Source: Aulostomus chinensis
Taxonomy: Eukaryota; Chordata; Actinopteri; Syngnathiformes; Aulostomidae
Direction of reading: 5' to 3'
Assembly (NCBI GenBank): GCA_037954235.1
Contig: JBBMOA010000015.1
Location: forward strand, 27,561,069 to 27,625,068
Length of the DNA stretch: 64,000 nucleotides
Of the stretch, positions 1-12,340 are shown piece by piece. The notes below the pieces were generated by a model. The model searched no databases. It was not told where the DNA came from and was given only the letters and a program-made list of their open reading frames with translations. The number at the start of each line of letters is the position of its first letter. Position 1 is the stretch's first letter. Both the position numbers and the translations under genes were made by a program.

Positions 1-209
1 ATTGAGAAGACGAGCTGAATCCAGCGCGTCTCTTTTGGTGTCTCACCTTCCGTCCTCATTCTCGTTGAGCTGTTGACGGTGCTTTCAGAAATCAAGCCTC
101 AAGTAACTCAGCTGCTCCCACCTCATCACATCAAGAGCTCACTTAAATTCTGTCATGCAAACTAAGCATCCTGTCACAGTCACTTTGATCAGTGATCCCC
201 CAGCAGGGC
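1..209. other. Single-copy flank of the minisatellite
   Basis: No repeat, RNA or coding signal is visible. The 21-bp array begins at its right edge. Confidence 0.5.
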
Positions 210-2062
210 TCAGGTACAAGGTTCCAGAGCTCAGGGACAAGGTTCCAGAGCATAAGGACAAGGTTCCAGAGCTCAGGGACTAGGTTCCAGAGCATAAAGA
301 CAAGGTTCCAGAGCTCAGGGACAAGGTTCCAGAGCATAAGGACAAGGTTCCAGAGCTCAGGGACAAGGTTCCACAGCATAAGGACAAGGTTCCAGAGCTC
401 AGGGATAAGGTTCCACAGCATAAGGACAATGTTCCAGAGCTCAGGGACAAGGTTCCAAAGCATACGGATAAGGTTCCAGAGCTCAGGGACAAGGTTCCAT
501 AGCATAAGGACAAGGTTCCAGAGCTCAGGGATAAGGTTCCACAGCATAAGGACAAGGTCCCAGAGCTCAGGGACAAGGTTCCACAGCATAAGGACAAGGT
601 TCCAGACCTCAGGGACAAGGTTCCAGAGCTCAGGGACTACGTTCCCAAGCATAAGGACAGGGTTCCAGAGCTCAGGGACAAGGTTCCACATCATAAGGAC
701 AAGGTTCCAGAGCTCAGGGATAAGGTTCCACAGCTTAGGGACAAGGTTCCAGAGCATAAGGACAAGGTTCCAAAGCATAAGGACAAGGTTCCAGAGCTCA
801 GGGTCAAGGTTCCACAGCATAAGGACAAGGTTTAAGAGCTCAGGGACAAGGTTCCAGAGCTCAGGGACAAGGTTCCACGGCATAAGGACAAGGTTCCAGA
901 GCTCAGGGACATGGTTCCACAGCATAAGGACAAGGTTCCAGAGCTCAGGGTCAAGGTTCCACAGCATAAGGACAAGGTTTAAGAGCTCAGGGACAAGGTT
1001 CCAGAGCTCAGGGACAAGGTTCCACGGCATAAGGACAAGGTTCCAGAGCTCAGGGACATGGTTCCACAGCATAAGGACAAGGTTCCAGAGCTCATGTACA
1101 AGGTTCCACAGCTTAGGGACAAGGTTTAAGAGCTCAGGGACAAGGTTCCAGAGCTCAGGGATAAGGTTCCACAGCATAAGGACAAGGTTCCAGAGCTTAG
1201 GGACAAGCTTCCAGAGCATAAGGACCAGATTCCAGAGCTCAGGGACAATGTTCCACAGCATAAGGACAAGGTTCCAGAGCTCAGGGACTAGGTTCCAGAG
1301 CTCAGGGACAAGGTTACACAGCATAAGGACAAGGTTCCAGAGCTCAGGTACAAGGTTCCACAGGTTAGGGACAAGGTTCCAAAGCTCAGGGACAAGGTTC
1401 CACAGCTTAGGGACAAGGTTCCAGAGCTTAGGGACAAGGTGCTGGAGCTCAGGGATAAGGTTCCACAGCTTAGTGACAAGGTTCCAGAGCTCAGGTACAA
1501 GGTTCCAGAGCTTAGGGACAAGGTTCCAAAGCTCAGGGACAAGGTTCCACAGCTTAGGGACAAGGTTCCAGAGCTCAGGGACAAGGTTCCAGAGCTCTGG
1601 GACAAGGCTCCATAGCTTAGGGACAATGTTCCACAGCTTAGGGACAAGGTTCCAAAGCTCAGGGACAAGGTTCCACAGCTTAGGGACAAGGTTCCAGAGC
1701 TCAGGGACAAGGTTCCAGAGCTCTGGGACAAGGCTCCATAGCTTAGGGACAAGGTTCCACAGCTTAGGGACAAGGTTCCAAAGCTCAGGGACAAGGTTCC
1801 ACAGCTTAGGGACAAGGTTCCAGAGCTCAGGGACAAGGTTCCAGAGCTCTGGGACAAGGCTCCATAGCTTAGGGACAAGGTTCCACAGCTTAGGGACAAG
1901 GTTCCAAAGCTCAGGGACAAGGTTCAGAGCTTAGGGACAAGGTTCCAAAGCTCAGGGACAACTTTCCACACAATAATGACAAGGTTACAGAGCACAATAA
2001 TGAGGTTCCACAGCTCAGAGCAGTGGCTCCAGAGCTTGAAGACAAGGTTCCACAGCCAAGGA
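210..2062 (+). repeat. 21-bp minisatellite with higher-order structure
   Basis: About 88 tandem units of 21 bp follow the pattern CAAGGTTCCAGAGCTCAGGGA. Three main variants differ after the shared AAGGTTCCA: type A continues GAGCTCAGGGA, type B CAGCATAAGGA-like, type C CAGCTTAGGGA. From about 210 to 1340, A and B units largely alternate. A seven-unit (147-bp) block is also reiterated there, seen from a diagnostic AAGGTTTAAGAG variant at about 831, 978 and 1125. From about 1340 to 1940, A and C units dominate and a six-unit (126-bp) block repeats three times, marked by GAGCTCTGGGA variants at 1591, 1717 and 1843. The last 120 bp are degenerate. Because 21 is divisible by 3 and the unit lacks stops in several frames, very long spurious reading frames run through the array on both strands. 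Confidence 0.97.
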
Positions 2063-2468
2063 ATCTAAGATTGTAAGCTACGACGTCGTGATCATCTGAG
2101 GTCAAACCAGCACCATCGTCCCGACTCCTGTACAAGCCCTTTCCTTCAACATTTTCCCTGGTTTAAGATGCAGTCTAATGGGGAGTCTTCACTGAACTTG
2201 TAACTGCCGGCCACTTTTAGTTTCACAAGCTCCCAGCATCATTCCAAAAAACATGATTTTCCTTTCTGGTGAGAAGCGATAGATATGTGGATGTTGAATG
2301 TATACTGACATCAGGTGCAAGTTAGCCAGTAAGAGCAATGACGGGGTTATTTTAAACAACACAATTTTCAAGATAATTCTGCACTCAGTCTTGAAGCTCT
2401 GCCTTGTTCTCTGGTTTCCTGATGTCCCGCTGAATCAAATATTTGGTAGCAATGCTTCTGCTTGCTGT
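2063..2468. other. Single-copy sequence, no feature seen
   Basis: A+T-moderate sequence between the minisatellite and the first (CATC)n tract. I see no coding, RNA or mobile-element signal. Confidence 0.5.
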
Positions 2469-2469
2469 T

Positions 2470-2682
2470 CATCCATCCATCCATCCATCCATCATCCATT
2501 CATTCACCCATCCATCCACCCATCCATCCATCCACCCACCCACCCACCCACCCATCCATCCATCCATCCATCCACCCATCCATCCATTCATCCACCCATC
2601 CATCCATTCATTCATCCATCCATCCATCCACCCATCCATCCATTCATTCACCCATCCATCCATCCACCCATCCATTCATCCA
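2470..2682. repeat. (CATC)n microsatellite with CACC and CATT variants
   Basis: An impure tetranucleotide tract of CATC units interspersed with CACC and CATT. It gives open frames of His-Pro-Ser-Ile repeats, which are not genes. Such tracts are the usual 3' tail of the SINE family found in this window, so this may be the tail of an otherwise lost copy. Confidence 0.95.
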
Positions 2683-2770
2683 GGCTTGTGATAGTTGTAT
2701 CAGGCTTTGAGTTAAGTTGTGTAAAACAAATTTACCCTCGGGTACAAATAAAGAAACCTTGAACCTTGAA
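2683..2770 (+). mobile_element. Retroposon 3' tail fragment
   Basis: The segment ends in ACCCTCGGGTACAAATAAAG followed by a duplicated CCTTGAA motif. That is the form of a non-LTR retrotransposon or SINE 3' terminus: a short stem-like motif, an AATAAAG-like signal and a short tandem tail. It is sandwiched between two (CATC)n tracts. The family is not assigned. Confidence 0.5.
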
Positions 2771-3212
2771 CCATCCATCCATCCACCCATCCATCCATTC
2801 ATTCATTCATCCATCCATCCATCCATCCACCCACCCATCCATCCATCCACCCATCCATCCCTCCCTCCCTCCCTCCATCTTCTCCCTCTTCTCCTGTTGA
2901 GGGTGGTGGGGGTGGAGCCTATCCCAGCAGCCTTCCCCCTGGACAGGTCACCAGTCCATGGCAGGGCCAACACATAGAGACAGACAACCATTGGCTCTCC
3001 CAGCCACGCCTACGGTCAATTTAGATTCTGGATTAACCTGGTCCCTCTTGATGTCTTTGGACTGTGGAGGAAGCTGGAGTACCAGAGAGAACCCAGCATG
3101 AACAGGGAGAACATGGAGACTCACCCAGAAAGACCCCGTGCTGCAGCCGGGGCTCCACCCACAACGTTCTTGCTGGGGGGCCACAGGGAGGACCACTGCT
3201 CCACCGGGCTGC
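2771..3212 (-). mobile_element. SINE family A copy with (CATC)n tail
   Basis: Full-length member of the dominant SINE here, on the minus strand. Read on that strand it has a tRNA-like head (GTGGAGCAGTGG, A-box-like), then GGGTGGAGCCC where a B box would lie, a body with TCTTTCTGGGTGAGTCTCC and ACAGTCCAAAGACATCAAGA, the motifs TGTTGGCCCTGCCATGG and GGGATAGGCTCCACCCC, and a GGAGGGA/(GATG)n tail of about 100 bp. The tail and the adjoining retroposon fragment blur the exact 3' junction, and no TSD was identified. Reading frames over it are non-coding shadows. Confidence 0.85.
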
Positions 3213-3235
3213 ACTATATTGTGCTATATACTATG

Positions 3236-3268
3236 CTACTACTACTACTACTATAGTACTGCTATATA

Positions 3269-3305
<37 letters not shown>

Positions 3306-3400
3306 ATTTTATACAAATATAAAACGTATAAGTGTATCATACATATATATATGTATGTATGTATATATATATATGTATATATATGTATATATATATAAAA
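3236..3400. repeat. (CTA)n and (TA)n/(TATG)n microsatellites
   Basis: A short CTA run grades into a pure TA tract at about 3270-3302 and then TATG/TATA mixtures to about 3400. It directly abuts the tRNA-like head end of the SINE copy. Confidence 0.9.
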
Positions 3401-4484
3401 TTAAATATGAATATCCCTTTTTATTTTTATCTTTATTTTTAGAAATATTAATATAAATTTAAGCACCTCCTCCCCTACGAGTGATTGATGATGAGCAACA
3501 GCTGTGTTGGACTCACATGACACTCTGGGTGTTCTGATGCAATATGCTCATGAAATACCTTGTATTGTGAAGATAAGAATCTTTCTGAAATATTGCAGTT
3601 CCACATCTGTATGTGTAATGTGGAAAATAATAAATAAACAATGTGTCTAAACAAAACCTTTCCTGATGCTCAGCAGCATCTTGTACCAGACCTCTTGGCT
3701 TCCACAAGCGCTGCAGCCCAGACTGATGTATGCCTGCTAACAGCATGTGAGAGCAGTGAGGATCTCTGAGTGTCTCAGCTGTGTCCCTGGCAGAGCCTGC
3801 AGGGGTTGTTAGCACTGACAGCGCCAGTCTTTATGCAGGCAGATTGTTGGCAGAGCTGGCCAGTCGCTCTCCTCCTCCTCCTGCACCTCACTCTCCTTCC
3901 CATCACGGCTGATCCAGAGAGAGGGGCTTTATGGAGCCCCGTAATGATACATGGCAAATGTGCAGCACTGGGACGATTGTTAACGGCAGCAGCTGCACGC
4001 ATAGGCTGGATGATGGAAAATCAGTGAGACCTCATTTTGGTTTGCTAGTATGAATATTAATGGCTCGTTTCCAGGCCACAGCTAATGATGAAGAAAATTC
4101 CCTAATAAAAACTTGATGTGATGGGCAACGACCCGCAGGGTCACTGGAGACATTCAAAGTTAATAGTGTGCCATCAGGTGTGAGGAGTTAAGTGATTAGA
4201 GGCACAGAACCCCCCCCCCCAACCCCCAATCCCCCAGCTGGAGGTGGGAGGGGGATGGAGGAGCAGGGGGATGTCGTTGACAACGCTGGGGAGTTCACTA
4301 TACATCCCTATCTGCCAGCTAGGAGTGTCGGTAATAAGAGAGGTGGCAGGTAGAGGAAACACCTCTGTTTGATTATAGAATGCATGTCACATGTCACAGC
4401 ATCTAAGATGTCTCAGCTGCTTCGTGTAGGATGGTATGTGAAATATGATGTCAAATGTCTTACTTCTTGGAATCCAGATATCTG
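3401..4484. other. Single-copy sequence with one poly-C run
   Basis: No coding or RNA signal. A run of ten C lies near 4210 in a C-rich stretch. The rest looks like ordinary intronic or intergenic DNA. Confidence 0.45.
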
Positions 4485-4497
4485 TGTTCTAATAAAT

Positions 4498-4901
4498 CCA
4501 TCCATCATCCATCCCTCCTTCGTCTCCCTCTTCTCCTGTTGAGGGTGGTGGGGGTGGAGCCTATCCCAGCAGCCTTCCCCCTGGACAGGTCACCAGTCCA
4601 TGGCAGGGCCAACACATAGAGACAGACAACCATTGGCTCTCCCAGCCACGCCTACGGTCAATTTAGAGTCTGGATTAACCTGGTCCCTCTTGATGTCTTT
4701 GGACTGTGGAGGAAGCTGGAGTACCAGAGAGAACCCAGCAGGAACAGGGAGAACATGGAGACTCACCCAGAAAGACCCCGTGCTGCAGCCGGGGCTCCAC
4801 CCACAACCTTCTTGCTGGGGGCCACAGTGAGGACCACTGCTCCACCCACAACCTTCTTGCTGGGGGCCACAGTGAGGACCACTGCTCCACCGTGCCGCCA
4901 C
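4498..4901 (-). mobile_element. SINE family A copy with 45-bp internal duplication
   Basis: Minus-strand SINE flanked by a near-perfect direct repeat, TGTTCTAATAAAT at 4485-4497 and TGTTCTACTAAAT at 4902-4914 (12 of 13 match). This is the expected TSD of target-primed insertion. The region around the A-box/B-box interval is tandemly duplicated: a 45-bp unit at 4794-4838 is repeated almost exactly at 4839-4883. The other copies here have this segment once. Confidence 0.93.
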
Positions 4902-4914
4902 TGTTCTACTAAAT

Positions 4915-6088
4915 ATTTATGTGATTTATCAAAAGATTTCAAACATGTTGGAAGTCAAATGTTGAATAAATATGGGCAGCCTTTCCAAACAGAACAGAAA
5001 GGACACTCCTGAGGACTACATGTTATAGTTTCGCGTATAACCACAGTATTGTCCATCTCTACTGGTATATTGTCTACCACAGTGCCCAAAGTCAGAGTCT
5101 GAGCCTGGTCCATCCCATCAACCGGACACTACATTTTACAACAGTAGTGATTACAGATCAAACCCAGGGTGAAATTGATCTCACAGGGGTCAGGCCAGGG
5201 CAGGTCCTGGCAACCCCCGGAGCCTGGGGTCTGGTGGGGTGTTAAGGGGTCAGCTGAGGTCGCTCCCATGCCTGAGTCTATGCGTTGATGACTTTCCTCA
5301 GTGAAATTCAACACATCCAGAAATACAGCAAGTAGCTTCACCTTCCTGGGTAGACCTTGAACAGCCTTCAGGCCCTAGAACTGGTGAAGGTTAATCAGTG
5401 TACTCTGAAACTGGTTAAAAACATAACTGAACCCATTCAGTGCCAGCTTTGGGACTGGTACTGGTACTTGGTCTTGTTTATAGTAATGGTCCAGCTGGTT
5501 TTAACAGAGCAGCATCTCCTGGGTCAGAACACGATGACTACACCTGTTCAGCTGGCTGGAAACCAACTTCCTGTCCTCGTGGCACTCGTTCTTCTTAAAG
5601 AGCATTCCTCAGTCATCGATGTTTATGAATGTGGCCAGATTGCTGTAAGGAAGATGCCAAATTGCATCATTGTCTGGCATGTGTGTTAATTAAAATACCC
5701 TCCAAGAGGGCACGTCTCAGGGGGGTCGGTCCAGCCGCCGGAACAATACAGTTTGATGTATGCAATTATCTCAGAATCCTTCTATTCATCTCTTATTAAT
5801 TCTTCATCTGTTTTGTCCTCCGTTGGTTTATGGAAGCAAAATCTGGGAGAGACAATGTGTGTGTATATGTTGGTGTCTGTGCCCACACACGTGTTTCCAT
5901 CAGCTTGAGCGTAAAGACTTCCCACCCCCAGGCACCCCTCAGAGTCTTGCCTGTAGCTGCTCCATTCGCCTTGAGACGATTCCGGAAGGAAGGGAGGATA
6001 GTGAACTTACTGCTTACATAACAGATTGATTTCTTTAAAGCAAAGTGCTGCACCTCTCTGGTCCTGCCTTGCTATCCTGGTCCTTGTC

Positions 6089-6171
<83 letters not shown>

Positions 6172-9100
6172 TGTGGGTTGGTGGGTGAAAACAAGAGAGG
6201 TTTACTCCGCAGCAGCAGCGCTGCAGGAGCTAAACGTCGTGCCTTCCTCCACACTAACACCGTGATGATGTCCATCACCCAAGTGACTGAATCTAAAAGT
6301 GGGTCTGTGTGTGTGTGCAGGGCTCCTTTTCCAGTACGCCAACTCTCTGATTTGAAATTATTGCTGCTTATGATTGTAAATCTTTAGACAAATGGAATTA
6401 ATAATAGAGTTGGGTTTAGAAAAGTGTATGTGAAATATTCTTTCAGTAAATTAAAAGAGGACTAAAACATAAAATGTCCTCAGGGTATTGAAACCAGAGG
6501 TCACGGACTATAACGTTCTTATTATTTTATGGAAGGCTTCATTTTTCTGCCTTTCTCACCATCATCCCTCCTTTAGCTCCACTTCACCCTGTGACTAGAA
6601 TCCAGAGTTTGCGGTCAAATTGAATATCTTCTGGATAAAGTTTTACATCTGAAAGGAAATTGCAATCAGATGTTGGCGTGCTGCATTTGGCTGGAGCTGC
6701 ACATGTGGATCAGACCTGTTATATTAGCCCAGACAGAAGTCTGGTCCTCCCTGACGAAACATTCTTGGCTGCTGGACGAGGCCTTCGCCTGACTACACAC
6801 ACTGTCTCACACACTCAAGCTGTGCTGTTTTCTTTTCCTTGTCATTTTTTGGGTCTTTTCTTTCCTAACTGTACTTTTATATGACAGTTCGACATCGAGC
6901 AGATGCTGTGGGAAATTAGATGTTCGATGTCATCACCGCAGAGCCCTGCTTACTTTAAAGATCTGTCCCAGTCAGGCGTGTCAAGATGGATTTCCTTCTC
7001 CTTGCTGAACTTTCACGTGTATTTACAAAAATGTCTTTTAAGAAAATTGTTTGATGAAATGTGTGTCTGCTGGACTTATTTCTGACGAAAATCTGTCCCA
7101 AGGTTTATTTGAGGCTCCAGTGAGAAGTTAAGAACTCATTCATTCAGCACGTTTTTTCAGGTTCAGCACAAATTCGTAATGCTTGAGATGTGTCGTGCCG
7201 AGTTTTAAGGAATAAGAATGTGGGCCGATCCAGGCATAATTTACAGGATCCAAATCAATTCTTTCCTGTCCTCAACAGTGGTTGTCCACTTCAGCATAGC
7301 TCACAAACAAGGAGTAACCCGACTCCCATTTCCTGTCCCACCTAAGAACTGATCCTGTACCCAGTTTCCTTCGCATGAGACTTGTGGATCACCCACAGTT
7401 CTAATTTACCCACAATCCTCTGCCCTTGGAATGTTAGAAGTAATAGTGCTAAACGATGGTCGGTCAGTGAGCTTCATCATCATCGTCATCGTCGATATCA
7501 CCTTGGGGGGGCTCTGGAGCAGCTGTTAAATCCTCCAGCACATGCACATTTCCTTTATTACATTACATCAGTTGCTCAACAATGAAATGAAAACACAACT
7601 ACTGTGAGCTGAACTGAGCTCCGCGTCACTGATGATCTGACAGCTGCAGGCCATCACGCCTCTCCTCCGTCAACGCGGCGATAGGTGAGGGTGTGCGTGT
7701 GACTGCATGTGTCTACGGCTCCTGTACCGATATCTGTTCCTACGTCAGTCATTTCAGCTGATCAGCGGGAACCAGAATTCTCCACTTTTATTCCTACAGG
7801 CCAGACGCATGTTTAATCAAATCATACTGCATATCCAAAAATACCCTGTATAAAATACTTGTGCCAGGTACTGCAGGTACTGTGTTATACCACTCAGCTC
7901 CATTTATTGTGCCGGGACTGGTACTGTGTAATTTCTGGGTTACATGACAGACGTGGCTGGCCAGCGTGAGGATTTGAGAATAAACATAGCACAAATCCTC
8001 ATTTTAACATTCTGGTCCTCCTCTGTTCTCCATGAATAATGTGGCACAGCCCTCACCCGGCGGTAAGCTTGGCATGCTGCCACATCCAGCCGTGGTGGAG
8101 GGTGAGCTGTCCAGCCCAGCGGGACTGGGTGCTGCTGCCTCCAAGCCTTGCAACTCTCCCATCCCCAACCTGCAGAGAGGAGCTCTGGGCTCCAAGATGG
8201 CAATCAAGGCTTGATTTGCCAACACATTTCCAATGATTAAAATGTAATTAGCACAAGCGAGCACCTCCTCCCTAGCTAATTTCCACACACGCTGTGACAG
8301 GCAGGCGGTCGGTGGCACCCGGGCCCCAGCAGCAGATGGAGGAGGATGCAGCAGGAGGGGAGAAAACCATTTTGCCATGTGACTGTTTGCATCAGCAAAC
8401 CATCAGGACGTGCAGCTATATCTGGAAGGAGCTGTTAGGAGGAAGGGATGAGGAGCCCTTGACAACAACACATCACACTGGCAGCGTCTGGGCTGACCGT
8501 GGCGATGGCTGCTATCCTTCATGCTGTCTCCCCAGCTCCCAGCAAACAGGTTGGCTTTCTCCCTCAGCATTAACCCCTTCAGCCCTCCTGCAGGACAAGC
8601 TGGCTCAGGCTGATAAACAGACACCCCCCTCAGTGCAGTTGGAGTGCTTTCATGAAAACTGCATCAAGCATAAGAAATTCAAAGGTCGTGGATAGCAAGC
8701 AGCATAACCTGACGCTAACACCCCTGAAGGCGGCAACAATACACATCCATCCCAGATACAGACTAAAGGAAATATAACACTTGTGGCATCTTGTATCTCT
8801 GGAGACTGATTAGAAGTTGAAGTAAGCCAGTGAAGCGCCCTGTTTGCCGACAGAATTATTGCTGATACATGTCACTTTTTGTCTTGATTAGCTGGCATCT
8901 GTTAGCCATTTCCTGGAGGTTATGTTGGAAAGGTAACATGGCGCTCTTGCCTCGCACGCATCTTTGTGTGATGTGGTATACTCTGTAGATGTTTTTCTGT
9001 GGGCAGCTCTGGCAGGGGACTTCAGCGGGGCCCTCTGCTACGGACAATAGCTGCATCATTTAGCATGCAACCCATGGCTGCTTGTGTTCCCCTTCTTTTC

Positions 9101-10877
9101 GTCCAATATTACTCTCAGCTGGAGAGGATTTAGAACAAGAATAATTTACTCCTTCTCCCAGACCAATATAAACAAAAGGCTTGATGCTTGGACTGAGTGC
9201 AGGGAAATTTGTTAGAGCACTCAGCCAAAAGAGGGGCCTGGATGAGAGCAGAGGGGCAATCAGAAGTGGTCCGGATACAGGCCAACATCAACAGCTCTTA
9301 GAGCTGAAGCTAATGTTTGACATTCCTGTGTTACTTAAACTAAACACCAGGGTCTAGCTATAGAGTATAATACTGACCCTGTGTAAATAGCAGTGAGTCT
9401 GGGTAGAGTATCACTTTTCTTTGTCAGCCCCTTCCACCCCCTCCTACCCTACCTCAGGACTAATGGCTTCCTTATTGTACATGACTGTTGCTTTAAATAA
9501 GGCCCATTTCCTGCCCAATGTCAATGGCACCATTGTTATTATACTTTTCTCCTTCAGTTATGTTGAATCTTTGACGTGTGTCTGTTCAACAAACATGAAC
9601 CCCACTACCACTGACATCGAGTCATTTTTGGCATTTCAACCGAAGTGCCGCAGCTTCATTTCTCCTCACTCATCGCCAGCTCACCAGATTACCCGTAATC
9701 GTAGCAATAACTGAAGTTTTGAGCTCATGCTCACCTCCTACAGCAATACCCAGTTATTAGCTTGACGCTTGCAAGCTCACAGTGCAACCCTAAAGACCCT
9801 CCAGCAATCCGGCCGTGGTTCTCAGTCAGGAGAAATACGAGCCACAGAGAGATGCGGGGATTCGTGTGGTTGCCTCAGGTTTCTGTAAGCATAAGGCCAC
9901 ATATTAGCTCAATACCATCACTTACAGTGACTGAGAGCTCTGACATTTGTGTTTATCTGTTATCATTATTTGCTTCTTTGTGTTACCTTCATGGAGCAGC
10001 GAGTGTGACAGAGCTTTGCTGTCTGCACTGTAAGGACGATCAAATTGCCTGCCCTCGCCTGTCATGCCTGATCTCAGGATTTCTTACTTTGCTCATTATA
10101 AAGGTATTTCCATTTTATTAAGTTTTCCTTTTTTCCACCCTTTGTTGCTCTGGGAAATTTGCATACCTCTATTCCAGAGGAGAAAAGTAATGACAGCAAT
10201 TTCTTTTCTTTTCTCTCCGCCAGTAGCCGTGTGAGTGCTTCGTTTAGTGGCACCTGCAAAGCGACAGGCGGCGGGATGAGAAGTGAAAGAGAGCAGTTGA
10301 TTAAATCATCATCAAGTCGCAGCACAGAAAGTCAATTCTGCTTGCCGTCTACAATGATATCCTTTTATCTTAAAGTAATGAGCTATGGCACTTTTGCATT
10401 GGGTAATACAATGAGTTCCATTAGCATGTTCCATTTGCCTCACAAGCAAGGGCAAGTCATTCCAGCCGGCTTCTGTCTTAGCAAGAGGAAAGAGGAGGGG
10501 AACATGCAAGAAAGAGCGGCTGGCAGTCTTTTTTATGGCTCACAACACAGTGGAAAGAAACTAAACTAATGTCCATTATGTGAGCCCCCTCGCATGCCTG
10601 CATACCTGGCTGTGTGATGCACAGGCAGAGACGCCGCTAATGAGTGCTCGGCGGCATTGCTGCTGTCACATTCTGAGAGGCCTGGATACATCAGCTAATG
10701 CTGCTCATCACATGTGGTCCGCTGCTGCTGCTGCATTAGTCAGTCCTCTCCATGCCACACACCCCTATTTATTCACAAGCTGGAAAAGACGTGCAGACAT
10801 TAGTGGGTAACTGCCTTGGTCTTTATCTTTCCTGATGACGGTGTAACGATGCTGCCTGATGGTGGCTGCCTCTACTA
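4915..10877. other. Long single-copy non-coding stretch
   Basis: About 6 kb with no recognisable gene, RNA or mobile element except the (GT)n listed separately. Predicted frames of 60-130 codons show no domain, no matching splice signals and no codon-periodic signal that I can see. CAT/CGT trinucleotides form a short run near 7478-7495. Blocks such as 9760-10330, with homeodomain-like TAAT cores and mixed AT/GC islands, could be regulatory, but nothing in the sequence proves it. Confidence 0.4.
6091..6168. repeat. (GT)39 microsatellite
   Basis: Uninterrupted GT dinucleotides over 78 bp, followed by GTACGTGTGGG. Its Val-Cys and His-Thr frames are artefacts. Confidence 0.99.
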
Positions 10878-11042
10878 GAATAGGCAACCCTGTCTCCTGT
10901 CAAAACGTGAAAAGGCTCCGTTTGTCCACAGGTCCAAACCTATCAGTTCTACCATGAAGGCCTAAAAATCGTGAAATGTGTACGTTTTTTTCCCCTATTC
11001 TTTTCTATTGGAGCGCTGGTAGGTCATGTGACTCTTTCATGC

Positions 11043-11630
11043 GGGCCTCTCAAAACAAAAACATGGCGGCCGCTCCTGTCATTGTCGGAGGAAAGTGCCT
11101 TATTCCAAGAGAGTTTTGATTTAATAAAGCATTCTGATGACATTTCTAGTGAGAAATATACATTTTGTTTTCCTAATCTTGGCTCAGTTCTTGTGTATAA
11201 TCTTTGGTTTGTTCGTTATTACCATGAATCCTTCACCTCTCGGAAGAGAGTCGTTACAGTGCCACGTTTCTGCTGTTGCTATGGTGGTTGCTAAGCACTC
11301 CATTACGGACGAGGGTCATTTCAAGATAAGTTTGATTTTTTTTAAAAGCATTTTAATGACATTTCTGGCGAGAAATATACATTTTATTTCCATAATATTC
11401 GCTGTTCAATAAAAAATAATATGAAATGGATTTTAGTGCCCCAGGAATTCCAAACATCTGCTTCCGGGGAAGTCGGCCCCCCCGTTCTTCTGTGAGAAAA
11501 TCCGGAAGTTGTCGCTCACTCCGAGGAAAAAAAACAAATATTTGTAATACTTTAACTTTTGATTAATAATACAATCAACAAATTCATTTACTTTCTGGAT
11601 GTTTATTCTACCTACAAAGTCCATTTGTCA
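11043..11630 (+). repeat. Interior block shared with 22475-23137
   Basis: This interior part of the long-inverted-repeat element recurs in opposite orientation about 11.5 kb downstream. Shared landmarks are ACATGGCGGCCGC, AGTGCCTTATTCCAAGAGAG, TCGGAAGAGAGTCGTTACAG, CTATGGTGGTTGCTAAG and GGACTTTGTAGGTAGAATAA (as its complement). The match begins just inside the left inverted repeat. Confidence 0.88.
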
Positions 11631-12295
11631 CCATTATAGATCTACCAATCAGCATTAAGAATAGAAACAATGATTCAAACTAATGGCGGTCTGATGACGT
11701 CACATCCGTCACACAGGCGAACTCCTGCACTCAGAGGTGGCCTTTCAGTTCCATCATTTCACGCTATATTTACAGATTTATTATTGAGTGGAACAAACCA
11801 CACTGATGTCTGGGTTCATCAAGGGTATCATTAAAGAAATCCTAACTATCTGGCCAGTTAAATTTATCCTATCTGGTGGAATAATTCTAGAACCCCCTCC
11901 CAAACAGGAAGTAGCTTCAGGAAGGAGGTGGGGCTTCAAAGTTTTAAATGTTGGTTTGTGGCAGAGGTGTGAACTCCTCCCAGAAATCTCATCTCATTTG
12001 GAGCAACTTTGACCAGTTATGATGCTTCATTTAAAGACTTTACTGGACTTTGCCACGCCCTTTACAGACAGCAGAAAGGACTTAGGGGGGTCAAACCAGC
12101 ACAGATGCGATCCTTCTGGAGGACAGAACAACACACTAAAATTTCAACTTCCTGGGTTCAAAGAGAAAAAACTACCCCCTTGTGAAACTGGGCAAAATCA
12201 GGGTCTGGGACTGCTGCACTATGAGAGCCTTTTGGAGCAGAATTGAGGATCAAATCTGGGCTCTGGTGTTTCTACCTGGGCTACATACACCAAAC

Positions 12296-12298
<3 letters not shown>

Positions 12299-12331
<33 letters not shown>
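12299..12331. repeat. (AC)16 microsatellite
   Basis: Pure AC run inside the transposon, just before its right inverted repeat. Confidence 0.97.

Positions 12332-12340
<9 letters not shown>

Noticed and set aside
143..1934. Very long reading frames on both strands (up to 580 codons) made of seven-residue repeats such as GTRFQSS and NLVPELW
   Set aside because: They arise because the minisatellite unit is 21 bp, a multiple of three, with few stops. Several frames on both strands are open at once over the same DNA and none extends into unique sequence.
2298..2977. His-Pro-Ser-Ile and Met-Asp-Gly-Trp repeat proteins
   Set aside because: They are translations of the (CATC)n tracts in several frames and on both strands.
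4590..4912. Reading frames of 70-180 codons that recur at nearly every SINE copy (for example also at 38537-38980 and 57284-57829)
   Set aside because: They share the same SINE sequence, occur on both strands and in different frames, and depend on chance absence of stops.
6026..6387. Cys-Val and His-Thr repeat frames
   Set aside because: Products of the (GT)n microsatellite; the same applies at 32301-32534, 45531-45716 and 55445-55873.
8004..8695. Overlapping frames of 124-133 codons on both strands
   Set aside because: Frames overlap on opposite strands, show no domain and have no splice or start context; expected by chance in a GC-richer interval.
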